Assembly (NCBI GenBank): GCA_015183035.1
Contig: JACZZP010000007.1
Span: 1,922,001 to 1,986,000 of the forward strand
Direction of reading: 5' to 3'
DNA: 64,000 bases
DNA from: Meloidogyne chitwoodi
Lineage: Eukaryota; Nematoda; Chromadorea; Rhabditida; Meloidogynidae
The notes beneath the pieces were generated by a model. It was not told the DNA's origin, made no database searches, and saw only the letters and a list, made by a program, of their open reading frames with translations. Numbering within the stretch: position 1 is the first letter of the stretch; every line of letters starts with the position of its first letter. Position numbers and translations under genes: made by a program. Positions 12,788-21,265 of the stretch are shown piece by piece.

Positions 12788-13560
12788 TAAATAATTTTAA
12801 ATCTTTTTTTTTTAGAGGGAGAGAATAAAAAAATTAATTTAAATGTTCACCAGTATTTTTCAATTTTTTTTTTAATAAAAACATTCTCTTAGGGATTTTG
12901 TTTTAATTAAAGTAGTTAGAAACTGGCGCAGGAGGGATGCCGGTCGGGATTTTAATTGATTCCGCTTCCGAAATAACTACTTTTTTTATTTTCTGTATTT
13001 CTCGGGATTAGTCTGATGTCAAAGTAACGTTTTTTAAATTTTAATTTACCAATTTATTAAATTTTATAAAAATTAATTACCAATTTGAAAGGTTAATTGA
13101 CATATATGTCCTTTTAAAAATTAAAAGAGATAAATCCACGTTAAATCAGGGGAAAGGTAACATTTAAAGGTGAGTGTTTTGAGTAGTACTGATGAGTTAA
13201 TATATCTGGCAAAGCAAAATTTAGAGAGAGGCGATAACTGATTAGCTTTAAATGTACTTATATTTAAAAATTAAAATTCGAGATTTTAATTTTTTTTCGG
13301 GATATTTTGAGAACCCGACTACCAATTTTTTATTTAATTTAATTTATAAATTAGTTTAAAAACGAATTTTTTCAATATACGATATAGAGGTAATTCTGAA
13401 TATTTAAAGTAATATTAAAAATAATACCTAACTTTTTTTTTAAATGTAGAATCATAAATAAACTTTCTGAAATTTTCATTTTTACTTATTAGTAAGTTTA
13501 TTTTAATCAAATTTTAATAGTTTTTACTTCTTCATATTTTATTTAAAATATATATTTACA
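12788..13560. other. Intergenic
   Basis: AT-rich spacer. A short inverted pair AAAGTAGTTA/TAACTACTTT flanks a GC-richer patch at about 12909-12984. No gene seen. Confidence 0.35.
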
Positions 13561-14046
13561 TTACATACTAATATAATTAAGTTCGACTTCGCGCGAAAAA
13601 AACTCTAGAGGTTTTTTGGAGACCCTGAGCATTTTGAAAGTTGTGGATCCTGGGGGGAACTTTTTGGTGCGCATTCTGAAAAAATACGGATTTTTTGGTG
13701 CGGGTCTCGCATGGCACCGAAACGACCACGGTTGTTTCCGTATCTCGAAAAAGTTCAATAGAAAGGGGTAAAGGTCTTCCTTGGAGGGCACCCCGCGCCG
13801 ATTAGTAGATTTTTTTGGAAAAAAAAAATTTTCAAAAATTTCAATTCTAAGGGGCGTTTTGCCCGTGAGACTGAAGTGTACAGCCCAGACTCTAATAGTT
13901 TTCTTAATTTCTAGCAAAAACGGATGGCTTTTTGAGGGAAATTCTTTGGGGATAATGGATAAACGAGTACGGGGAATTTTTTGGGAAGGGTTTTTCAGTG
14001 CCAGAGTTGAGTGCGGCGCTGAACAATACGATTTTTTTAATGCCTT
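13561..14046. repeat. Left part of an older repeat split by the LTR element
   Basis: A moderately GC-rich stretch, unlike the AT-rich surroundings, with recurring motifs of the type TTTGGTGC...GGCACCGAAACG and GTGCGGCGCTGAA. Related motifs reappear right of the LTR element at 26310-26520 and 27925-27975. ORFs on both strands here overlap each other and look accidental. The LTR element inserted into this repeat. Confidence 0.5.
14042..14046. repeat. Target-site duplication, left copy
   Basis: GCCTT immediately outside the left LTR; the same five bases follow the right LTR at 26252-26256. Five bases fits Bel/Pao integrases. Confidence 0.85.
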
Positions 14047-14552
14047 TGTGCCGAAAGCACAATTTGTAAAGTGCCGAAAAGGCACAGTTAAATAACCTAG
14101 ACTCAAACAATTAAACAAAAAACACAAATTAAAGAACTTTACTGATTTCTAATAAAAAATAATATAACAAAATAGCTCGGGGGGATAAAAGCCGAGAACG
14201 AGAATTTATTAATTATAAAATTAATGATAATGCCCAAAGGCACAAGTGGTAGTTTATATAAGAGAAGTGGTGATCAAAAGTACTAGCAGGGCAAAATGCG
14301 CTGGTAGTAAATTTGCCAGCAAGTAAGAGCAAGCAAGTAGAAGAAGCAAGTGAAGTCAGTGTAAAAAACTGAATTACAACTGAATTGAATGATGGGGATA
14401 AACGCAATGATTAAATAGTGAAAAGGTTGGGCGGTACAAAAATAAGTTTGGCCAAAAACAATTAAAAAGAAAGTTGGCAATCAATAAAAGGGAACATATA
14501 ATTAAAATAAATAATTAAATTAAAATGGTTAAAAAAGTGCCTATTCGGCACA
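14047..14552 (-). repeat. 3' LTR
   Basis: 506 bp, identical at every base I compared to 25746-26251. It begins TGTGCCGAAAGCAC and ends TATTCGGCACA, so the LTR has TG...CA ends inside a short inverted repeat TGTGCC/GGCACA. It is the downstream LTR because the element is read on the minus strand. Confidence 0.95.
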
Positions 14553-14565
14553 CTCCCCCCTAAAG
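14553..14565 (-). promoter_or_regulatory. Polypurine tract
   Basis: Read on the minus strand, CTTTAGGGGGGAG abuts the 3' LTR. This is the expected position and composition for priming plus-strand DNA synthesis. Confidence 0.75.
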
Positions 14566-14578
14566 GCAGAAAAAAACA

Positions 14579-15574
14579 TTAACGCGGGGGAAGGTGAGAA
14601 AATGATACGCGAATGTTTTTTAAGACACGAGAAATTGATCCCTCAATGGCAAATAAATCATGTGTGTAATCATGTCCTCGATGTTCTCTTTCTTCTCGTT
14701 CGGCATCAGTAATCGCCACGGCCACCAATTGTGCGAGCTGCTCAGCCTGTGTGCGGAGTGAACGCAAGTGATTTTCCACCACCACTGATCGAGCCAAGGG
14801 GGCTGGTCGTCCAGGCCAGCGCCCATTTCGAGGTCGAGCATACGGGACAAGACGTCGCGGATCTCGAGGACCTACTTCCCCATTTTCCGGTTCAACACGA
14901 TTTAGCGGAATTGGAACTGGATCTAAAAGAGGAGGGCGAAAAACGGCCGGTTGGTTATCCGGGCGAACATTCACCGATGCGGATGTTGATGGCGCATCGT
15001 TTGCCTGAAAAGAAGGTTTAATCAATTGAGGGTCCCCACTGGGCAAGCTTACTTTCTGTGCTTGAGCAGGGGAAGGAACCGCCGATGATTTCCCACTCAA
15101 TTTCTCGATACAAGCTAGGAGCGCAATTTGAATACGGTCCTCTAAATTTTCTGAACAAGGTGGGATTGGGTTATTTTCAAGGCTCTTTTTACCTTCCACG
15201 TGCATTCCACCAATGCTGCTCAGATTATTTTCTTTTACAGTTTGTTGTTCTGTGGTTAATTTTGAAGTAGATGGTTGATTGCTTTCTGTAATTGGCTGTT
15301 GCTTTTCAGAATTTTTAGAATTTTCAATTTGAGTGTTTAATGGCAAAATGCTTGCCGATAACTCTTGAAGTTCACTATCGGTCATTTGTTGTTGACCCTG
15401 CGGGTCCCATATTTTATCTGGAGATGGACGAGGAATTTCTGTCTCGGAGTTAACAATTGCCTCCATATCGTCCATGTCTTCCAAAGATACTGGTTTGCCG
15501 AAAGTAGCAATGTAAGCCGCTTCCCGCGCCTTTTTGTGGTCTTTCTTTTCTTGGGCGATTGATCCACGTTTCAT
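14579..15574 (-). CDS. Retrotransposon accessory reading frame 2 (unknown)
   Basis: From the Met at 15574 the frame encodes 331 residues up to the element's last stop. It has a basic N-terminus (MKRGSIAQEKKDHKKAREAA), a Gln/Ser/Thr-rich middle, a Pro/Arg-rich section (LVPYARPRNGRWPGRPAP) and a C-terminal helical part with heptad-like spacing (LRSLRTQAEQLAQLVAV). The composition suggests a nucleic-acid-binding or assembly protein, but this is inference. I recognise no homologue. Confidence 0.45.
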   Translation of the reverse strand: MKRGSIAQEKKDHKKAREAAYIATFGKPVSLEDMDDMEAIVNSETEIPRPSPDKIWDPQGQQQMTDSELQELSASILPLNTQIENSKNSEKQQPITESNQPSTSKLTTEQQTVKENNLSSIGGMHVEGKKSLENNPIPPCSENLEDRIQIALLACIEKLSGKSSAVPSPAQAQKVSLPSGDPQLIKPSFQANDAPSTSASVNVRPDNQPAVFRPPLLDPVPIPLNRVEPENGEVGPRDPRRLVPYARPRNGRWPGRPAPLARSVVVENHLRSLRTQAEQLAQLVAVAITDAEREEREHRGHDYTHDLFAIEGSISRVLKNIRVSFSHLPPR

Positions 15575-18500
15575 TTTATTTATTTTATTATCTGTTGAAA
15601 ATATGTCGTTAAAATTTAAATTATAGTATAAAAAGGAATAGCACGATGGAGAGGAAAAAATGGATAGGCCGAAAAGTTTATTGGCGGGAATGGACGCGCC
15701 AGCAGTAAAGGCAAAAGCCAAAATGGTAAATAAAATCGTGATGGATTTAATTACTCGACCACGAGGAATTGTAATTTTAACGGTTTCCTCTTTTAGATCC
15801 CCTAACTCTTCCTCCCCCGGGTTAATAAGTGCTCTACGTGGTGGTGATGTAAAACCGGGCACATCCCTAACACATGAAGCTCTAAATGCCCTCTGCGGGC
15901 TATATGTCACAAATTCTAACGGTAGATAGCTTTTGTGTATTTCCCCCGCCCTCCAGCATCTATGCCCAACTATTTGGGCATTTTTCCTACTTTTCCTAGA
16001 GGATCCTCTAATGCCTCCACTAAGAGCCAGGCATGGCAGATTTGGATGCGCTAGGGGCTCCCCCTTTTTTGTAAAATATTCGGAAACCGTGAGGTCCGGT
16101 TGGATCAGAGTGGTCCAAGCGGATGCACTTAATTTAGCGGGTTCCTCCGGAAGCCGCTTACCTTTATATTCTAAATCCTCCCATATCAGGGCCAATATTG
16201 CTTCTCCCCGCTCCCGAGGATCATTTTCGAAAGACGTGGGAGGCCAAAAGTTTTTTATGGTCCGCGTTAAGTATTGGGCCATAGACTCTCCTAATCGTGG
16301 CCTTTCGCTTTTCCCCGGTCTAGAGAGCGGGGTTGCGCTTTCGGGCATCGCTCGGACAAATATAACTTTTATTAAAAAGTTTAAAAAATATATAAATGAT
16401 TTATTTATAATGAGTTGGGTATTTTTTAAACTATTCTCATTGGGCGGGTTTAACATTGGCCCTTCTTTTATAATACTTCTAAATGTGCAAAAGTGGGCAT
16501 TATTTACTGTTAGAGCGCCCAGATGTGAATTTTTTATGCACATCTCTTCTTTTGTAAAAGTGGAGAAAACTTTTCCTTTTCTTTTGTTTTGTGATGGATC
16601 ATTACAAAACTTGGCTTCAAAGAAATTGGCCGTGGACAGAAATGTGCACATTAAAAAGGAATAAAAATGGTTTTCATTGAATAAACACTTAAAGTGTTTA
16701 TAGTAAAAAAAGGGGATTTGATGGCATAAAGAGTTGTCTCTCTTCGATGGGGTAATAGTCAACAGTATAGTTTGGCTTGCCACTCGTCTCTCTTCTTTAC
16801 AACTACTCCCTTTTTTATATAAAAATGGATAGGTCAAAGTATGTGAAGAAGATATTTGGCAAGCCCCTGTTGGGCGCAAAGACATTTTTAGGCGCAAAGA
16901 CCCTGTTTGGCGCAAAAACATTTTTGGGCACAAAGACCCTGTTGGGCGCAAACACATTTTTGGGCGCAAAGACATCTTAGGGCGCAAAACCATTTTTGGG
17001 CGTAAAGACATTTTTGGGCGCAAAGCCCCTTCCCCGCCGCCGAGATTTATAAGAATAATAATTGTGACTAATAGAGTCGCCAATTTTCTGAAGAATTTCA
17101 ATTTTAAGCGAATGAGGAAATAAAACGCGGCTAAAAATATTAATAATGCAAATAGCAGGGAAATTATAAATCCTATCGGTAATGAGGGGAAAAGTGATAG
17201 CGGGATGAAATCTATCAGAGTCCAAGCCGTTACTTTTTCCCCCGTAAGGGATTGTATAATTTCTCGTTCCTTCCATGGAAGAGGAATGAAAATAAGCTCT
17301 CCTTTGAGGTTAAATTTAGATTCCCCTCCTGGGCATTTGACCACGCAAATTGTGTTAATTTGCGATCTGCTATACATAAACGTGGCTTTTCCTTCTGTTC
17401 CATTATAGGAGCAGCGCGTGATAAATTTTATGCCGTCGGCACATTGGGTATAAGCAAGTGACGTGCCAAAATCGGTTGTGCAGGTAAATTCAACCTGGAC
17501 ACCCTTAAGGCATTTATAACACCCTTTAACGCCTTTAGGGCTGATTTTGCAGGTTGATTCGGTGATTTGGGATATTAGCTTAAAATTTTCCATTTCGATA
17601 TGGACTTGAATAGGCGTATATGTTTGCTCGACATACACTTGGTCTTCTTGCGTTAAAAAGGTATGCCGGCCAATAGTAAGAGGGAGGCGTGCCTTAGGAT
17701 CGGCCAGGATTGCTTCCGCGTCAAACTCGCGGCACTGACAGATTACTGTATCTTCTGACGTGTGGCGGCAATCCCGACACGCTTCCTCAGAAATATTACA
17801 TCCAAAACCTCTTGCACTCGGCAGGTCCGGACACTTCAGGTCGAGTGGCACATCTTTTCCTAAGGCAACTGAAAACCCGTGCGTTAGAAAAGGGGTGCTC
17901 AAAATAGGTGCCGGAGGGTTCGATACAGCTATTGGCGTTAATGATATGTTTTTTCCATGGTGAGTCCATCCTGGGATTAAAGTCAAAGATTCCTCTAGGA
18001 TGTGATCGTTTACCGTGATTGTTAAGTCGGCCTTTATGTGAAAGTCCCAAGTTGGACATTCAAATAGTTCGTAAGCATCAAAGGACATGGGGACTGCATA
18101 CCAGCGATAAAAATGGCAACTAGCAGTAGGCAGTCCGCATCCTGAGCTCCACACTGCGGACGATTCAATACATCCGCTAGTGCCTACCTTGTCCATTACT
18201 TCGATTAGTTCTGGGATGTGTGTGTTTGGTCCAACCTGGGAGCAGAAACTGCCATAACATGAACCACTTGCTGGACATCTCCAGACTGATCTAGTATTGA
18301 TTTGATAGCTTCTTAAAAAGGCTATAGTTTTAGGATTGCAGACGAGAGTAAGTGCCCTTAGAGTAAGGGTTACTGCACCTAAAACTTGTCCGCTCTTGTC
18401 TTTTATCAAAAGGGTATTAGGTTGGCTGGCGGGCAACAAGCTTAAGGTTGTTGCGCTGTTGATGGTGCACAGCCTAGTTCCATTATTCACTCGACAACTC

Positions 18501-21154
18501 TCGGATTGAGAAATTACTGCTACCGTGTCCGAGTTTACGAGTGAAATGGATAAAGCTAGGATGGACGAGAGAATACCATAACGAGCGAGGCGACCTAGGC
18601 TCGCTCTCTTGATTTCCTGGCTCTTCTTTTTTATTGCTTTCTTTGCATGAGTGGTTAATTTCTTTATCGATTCTTTACTTTCTCCTAATATTTTTCTTTT
18701 AATTATTTTTACCTTCTCTCTTCGTCTGCGAAATATTTTAAATATTTTAAAAATTAAACCGAAAGGTTTAAAAAGTTTTTGTAAGGCTCCAAAGAGGCAA
18801 CTGAGTATTAATATAAGAAGAAAGAAAGCGCTGCAGGCAACAATGGCTGCCATTTTTGGTTTGCAGCTCGAATTTAATATAAGTTCCAGGCAGAAATTAC
18901 AGTCAATTAATTGACAAGGGTGGAAAGCTGAACACTGGACAGAGACCTCAAACGGTGTCTCTCGGTTTGTGTCCCAAAAATCAGCTTTACACTCGTATTT
19001 GTTTAAAAGTATTTCCTTAGGCAGAATATGATCAATTTCTGGCTTCCCAGGAAATAGGTGACAGTGATCTGAGCAACAGATTTGAATTTTAGTTATTTTT
19101 TCCGGAGCAAAAATCTTTACTCCTTGTTTATTACAATGGACTAGGCATCCTTGACAGGTAGGACAACCAGTGCATTTTATTTCAGAGGAATAGACAGCAG
19201 CAGGCCCAGTAAATATAAGAGAAAAGAAAAAAAGCATTACTGCGGCTGCTGTCAAATTTACTTTTCCTCGTGTGGTCATACGGTGTTTTGAGTGTTTCTC
19301 TGGGATATTTTGATTGGTTCCTTTTAAGATTTCCTCAGAGTTTACACCAGGTTGCGGAGGAGGATCGTCGTCAGCCTCTTCTTCAAATGGCGGCAAGTTC
19401 AGCGCCGATTTGGGGTTAGGCTCCGACTGAACGATCTCCGTATCCGGCAATACAATTGACGGCATGTTTTCTTGTTCCGTTGATTTAGGCCCCGCTTCAA
19501 GGGGGTATATCTTGTTTACAGGCCGGGTTGTGATTCGTCCATTTGGCATACGAAGCTTAACACTTCGGATGGGCCCTGCTTCTCCGTTTAATTTCACAAC
19601 CCGAGCCATACTCCAGGTATTTCTTGGTTGCATCGAGTCTTCAACTAAAACTACGTCATCCACCTTAGGGGCAGTTTTAGTCTGAAGTCGTGGACCGACG
19701 TGGTCCCATTTAGAATTATCTCTGAGCATAACTAGGTACTCCTTTTTCCAGCGATTCCAAAGGCTGTCTAAGTTCTCTAAAGTACCTTTCCAGTGTAAAA
19801 GTAATTGCTCGTGTGGTTGAAGATGGTCGACTCTACCGAGTCTTTTGTCAGCAGGCTCGAGCTTAAGTACAGAGCATGGTTGGAGAAAGTCTATTGGTCT
19901 GAGAGGCATAGGAGCACCTTCCCCGTCTGAAACGTGGGTTAGTGGTCTCGAGTTAAGCGCAGCCTCGACCTCGGCTATAAATGTTGCGAGTTGATCATAT
20001 GGGAGTACTTGTTTCCCTAGGGTCCTTTTAAAGCATGATTTAGCTAACCCTATCAATCTTTCATAAACGCCGCCCGCCCATGGCGAGAGGGCTGGAATGA
20101 ATTTCCATTCAATTCTGTCCTCTGCTAAGAGCGGTGCAAGAGCAGAGCTGATCGCTTTCTCAGCGAGAACGAAATTTCTTCCGTTGTCACTGAGAACTCG
20201 CTCAGGTCTACCTCTTCTGCTGATAAACCGCCTAAAAACATTTACGAAAGAGGCGGCCGTCATGTCAAGCGTGGGCTCAATATAGACCGCTCTAGTCGTG
20301 AGGCAAGTTATGAGTACCAGCCAACACTTAACGATCACTTGATTGACTTTCGTAAGTGTTGGTCCGGCGTAATCAACGCCGATTGACTGAAATGGGCGTC
20401 TCTGTTGAACACGATCTGCGGGGAGCGGCGGCATCTCAGGTAAGGCATACTTATAGGAACTCATTTTCCTACAAGCTCTACACTCTGAAATGACACGGCG
20501 TACAGTTTGGCGGGCTTTTGGTTGCCAGTATTTATTAAGATATTCTGTAAGGGTCCAATCAACTCCCCCGTGGCATAACTCCTTGTGAATATGAGTTATC
20601 AGAAGTTTGCCAATACTTGAATTTTTCGGGAGGAGGATTGGGTGGATCAAGCCCTCAGGGCTTTGGCTGTTGATCATCCTGGTTCGAAGGCGGATGATTT
20701 TCTGGTCGTCAATGGTACTCTTGTACTTACTAAGCTCCTCGGAACACTCATTCTGTTCCAATTTGATTAAATAAGTTTCAGCCGTGGCAAAGTCCTCGGC
20801 TGTGAAAGGTCCCTCTTTAGAGACCGATATCTTTGCGCAAATTTGAGCTTGCACTTTCCCGACCACAAGACGGATAAAGCGAAGCATGTATATCATAATT
20901 CTTCTTGATTTAGTCCAAGAGCTCCATTGACTACCTTGGATAAAGCGTTCGCGCAAGGTAACCTGGGCTGGAAGGGACAAAATTTGATCAGAAAAATTTT
21001 CTTTAATTTTATCCTCAACAGTATCCTCAAGGTTAAATGAGTCAAAGGTAGGGTCCTCGGGCCAACTAGCTTCTCTTTTAGCTAACCAGCTTGGGCCGGA
21101 CCACCATAATTGATTGTGATCGAGCTCCGAGGGATTTAGACCCCTTGTGGCCAA
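14579..21154 (-). CDS. Bel/Pao pol 3' part, integrase, Env-like and accessory frames (one ORF)
   Basis: A 2191-codon stretch in the same frame as the gag-pol ORF upstream (21266-24985), from which it is separated by one TAG. The open frame really begins at 21262. Order: RNase H remnant; integrase zinc region (HGGVDW..., CRAC) near residue 195; DDE core with GVDYAGP near 258, LSDNGRNF, and GGVYERLIG; a C-terminal integrase-associated domain; an Env-like glycoprotein from the Met at 19279; an 18-bp repeat array; then two further reading frames near 16348 and 15574. Gag-pol-env in one frame is normal for Bel/Pao. The extra 2.4 kb of open frame downstream of Env is not something I can match to a family. 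Confidence 0.85.
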   Translation of the reverse strand: MATRGLNPSELDHNQLWWSGPSWLAKREASWPEDPTFDSFNLEDTVEDKIKENFSDQILSLPAQVTLRERFIQGSQWSSWTKSRRIMIYMLRFIRLVVGKVQAQICAKISVSKEGPFTAEDFATAETYLIKLEQNECSEELSKYKSTIDDQKIIRLRTRMINSQSPEGLIHPILLPKNSSIGKLLITHIHKELCHGGVDWTLTEYLNKYWQPKARQTVRRVISECRACRKMSSYKYALPEMPPLPADRVQQRRPFQSIGVDYAGPTLTKVNQVIVKCWLVLITCLTTRAVYIEPTLDMTAASFVNVFRRFISRRGRPERVLSDNGRNFVLAEKAISSALAPLLAEDRIEWKFIPALSPWAGGVYERLIGLAKSCFKRTLGKQVLPYDQLATFIAEVEAALNSRPLTHVSDGEGAPMPLRPIDFLQPCSVLKLEPADKRLGRVDHLQPHEQLLLHWKGTLENLDSLWNRWKKEYLVMLRDNSKWDHVGPRLQTKTAPKVDDVVLVEDSMQPRNTWSMARVVKLNGEAGPIRSVKLRMPNGRITTRPVNKIYPLEAGPKSTEQENMPSIVLPDTEIVQSEPNPKSALNLPPFEEEADDDPPPQPGVNSEEILKGTNQNIPEKHSKHRMTTRGKVNLTAAAVMLFFFSLIFTGPAAVYSSEIKCTGCPTCQGCLVHCNKQGVKIFAPEKITKIQICCSDHCHLFPGKPEIDHILPKEILLNKYECKADFWDTNRETPFEVSVQCSAFHPCQLIDCNFCLELILNSSCKPKMAAIVACSAFFLLILILSCLFGALQKLFKPFGLIFKIFKIFRRRREKVKIIKRKILGESKESIKKLTTHAKKAIKKKSQEIKRASLGRLARYGILSSILALSISLVNSDTVAVISQSESCRVNNGTRLCTINSATTLSLLPASQPNTLLIKDKSGQVLGAVTLTLRALTLVCNPKTIAFLRSYQINTRSVWRCPASGSCYGSFCSQVGPNTHIPELIEVMDKVGTSGCIESSAVWSSGCGLPTASCHFYRWYAVPMSFDAYELFECPTWDFHIKADLTITVNDHILEESLTLIPGWTHHGKNISLTPIAVSNPPAPILSTPFLTHGFSVALGKDVPLDLKCPDLPSARGFGCNISEEACRDCRHTSEDTVICQCREFDAEAILADPKARLPLTIGRHTFLTQEDQVYVEQTYTPIQVHIEMENFKLISQITESTCKISPKGVKGCYKCLKGVQVEFTCTTDFGTSLAYTQCADGIKFITRCSYNGTEGKATFMYSRSQINTICVVKCPGGESKFNLKGELIFIPLPWKEREIIQSLTGEKVTAWTLIDFIPLSLFPSLPIGFIISLLFALLIFLAAFYFLIRLKLKFFRKLATLLVTIIILINLGGGEGALRPKMSLRPKMVLRPKMSLRPKMCLRPTGSLCPKMFLRQTGSLRLKMSLRPTGACQISSSHTLTYPFLYKKGSSCKEERRVASQTILLTITPSKRDNSLCHQIPFFYYKHFKCLFNENHFYSFLMCTFLSTANFFEAKFCNDPSQNKRKGKVFSTFTKEEMCIKNSHLGALTVNNAHFCTFRSIIKEGPMLNPPNENSLKNTQLIINKSFIYFLNFLIKVIFVRAMPESATPLSRPGKSERPRLGESMAQYLTRTIKNFWPPTSFENDPRERGEAILALIWEDLEYKGKRLPEEPAKLSASAWTTLIQPDLTVSEYFTKKGEPLAHPNLPCLALSGGIRGSSRKSRKNAQIVGHRCWRAGEIHKSYLPLEFVTYSPQRAFRASCVRDVPGFTSPPRRALINPGEEELGDLKEETVKITIPRGRVIKSITILFTILAFAFTAGASIPANKLFGLSIFSSPSCYSFLYYNLNFNDIFSTDNKINKMKRGSIAQEKKDHKKAREAAYIATFGKPVSLEDMDDMEAIVNSETEIPRPSPDKIWDPQGQQQMTDSELQELSASILPLNTQIENSKNSEKQQPITESNQPSTSKLTTEQQTVKENNLSSIGGMHVEGKKSLENNPIPPCSENLEDRIQIALLACIEKLSGKSSAVPSPAQAQKVSLPSGDPQLIKPSFQANDAPSTSASVNVRPDNQPAVFRPPLLDPVPIPLNRVEPENGEVGPRDPRRLVPYARPRNGRWPGRPAPLARSVVVENHLRSLRTQAEQLAQLVAVAITDAEREEREHRGHDYTHDLFAIEGSISRVLKNIRVSFSHLPPR
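15590..16348 (-). CDS. Retrotransposon accessory reading frame 1 (unknown)
   Basis: From the Met at 16348 (MPESATPLSRPGKSERP) the frame has a soluble-looking stretch with WPPTSFENDPRERG and LIWEDLEYKGKRLPEE. It continues through a less protein-like part into a hydrophobic segment (ITILFTILAFAFTAGASI, near 15680-15740). No stop separates it from the Env-like region or from accessory frame 2. It may be reached by splicing. No family recognised. Confidence 0.4.
16873..17029 (-). repeat. 18-bp tandem repeat inside the open frame
   Basis: Eight units plus a partial one of the type GGCGCAAAGACATTTTTG. On the coding strand each unit gives six residues of the form LRPKMS, and the frame is preserved. 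It sits just after the last membrane segment of the Env-like region. Confidence 0.8.
17040..19279 (-). CDS. Env-like glycoprotein region
   Basis: Part of the longer open frame, with a plausible own start MTTRGKV followed by a hydrophobic signal segment. It then has a Cys-rich stretch (CTGCPTCQGC), a membrane segment and a basic patch near 18700-18850. A second hydrophobic segment near 18540-18580 precedes a large Cys-rich ectodomain containing SGCGLPTASCHFYRW, and a final membrane helix lies near 17080-17165. Two membrane-anchored Cys-rich halves resemble the phlebovirus-type glycoproteins reported in nematode Bel/Pao elements such as Tas and Cer7. Assignment is by pattern; a profile search would decide it. 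Confidence 0.65.
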
Positions 21155-21265
21155 ATCCGCCGGATTCTCGTCTGTTCTAACATAATGGAAGATGATATTG
21201 TCGTGTTTTTTAATCTCATCAAGCCGCCTTTGAACAAAGGTAGGTTGATTTTGAGAAGATTTTAC

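Noticed and set aside
13561..14127. 188-codon minus-strand ORF and overlapping plus-strand ORFs left of the LTR element
   Set aside because: Both strands are open through repeat sequence and the ORFs cross the LTR boundary; no domain or splice support.
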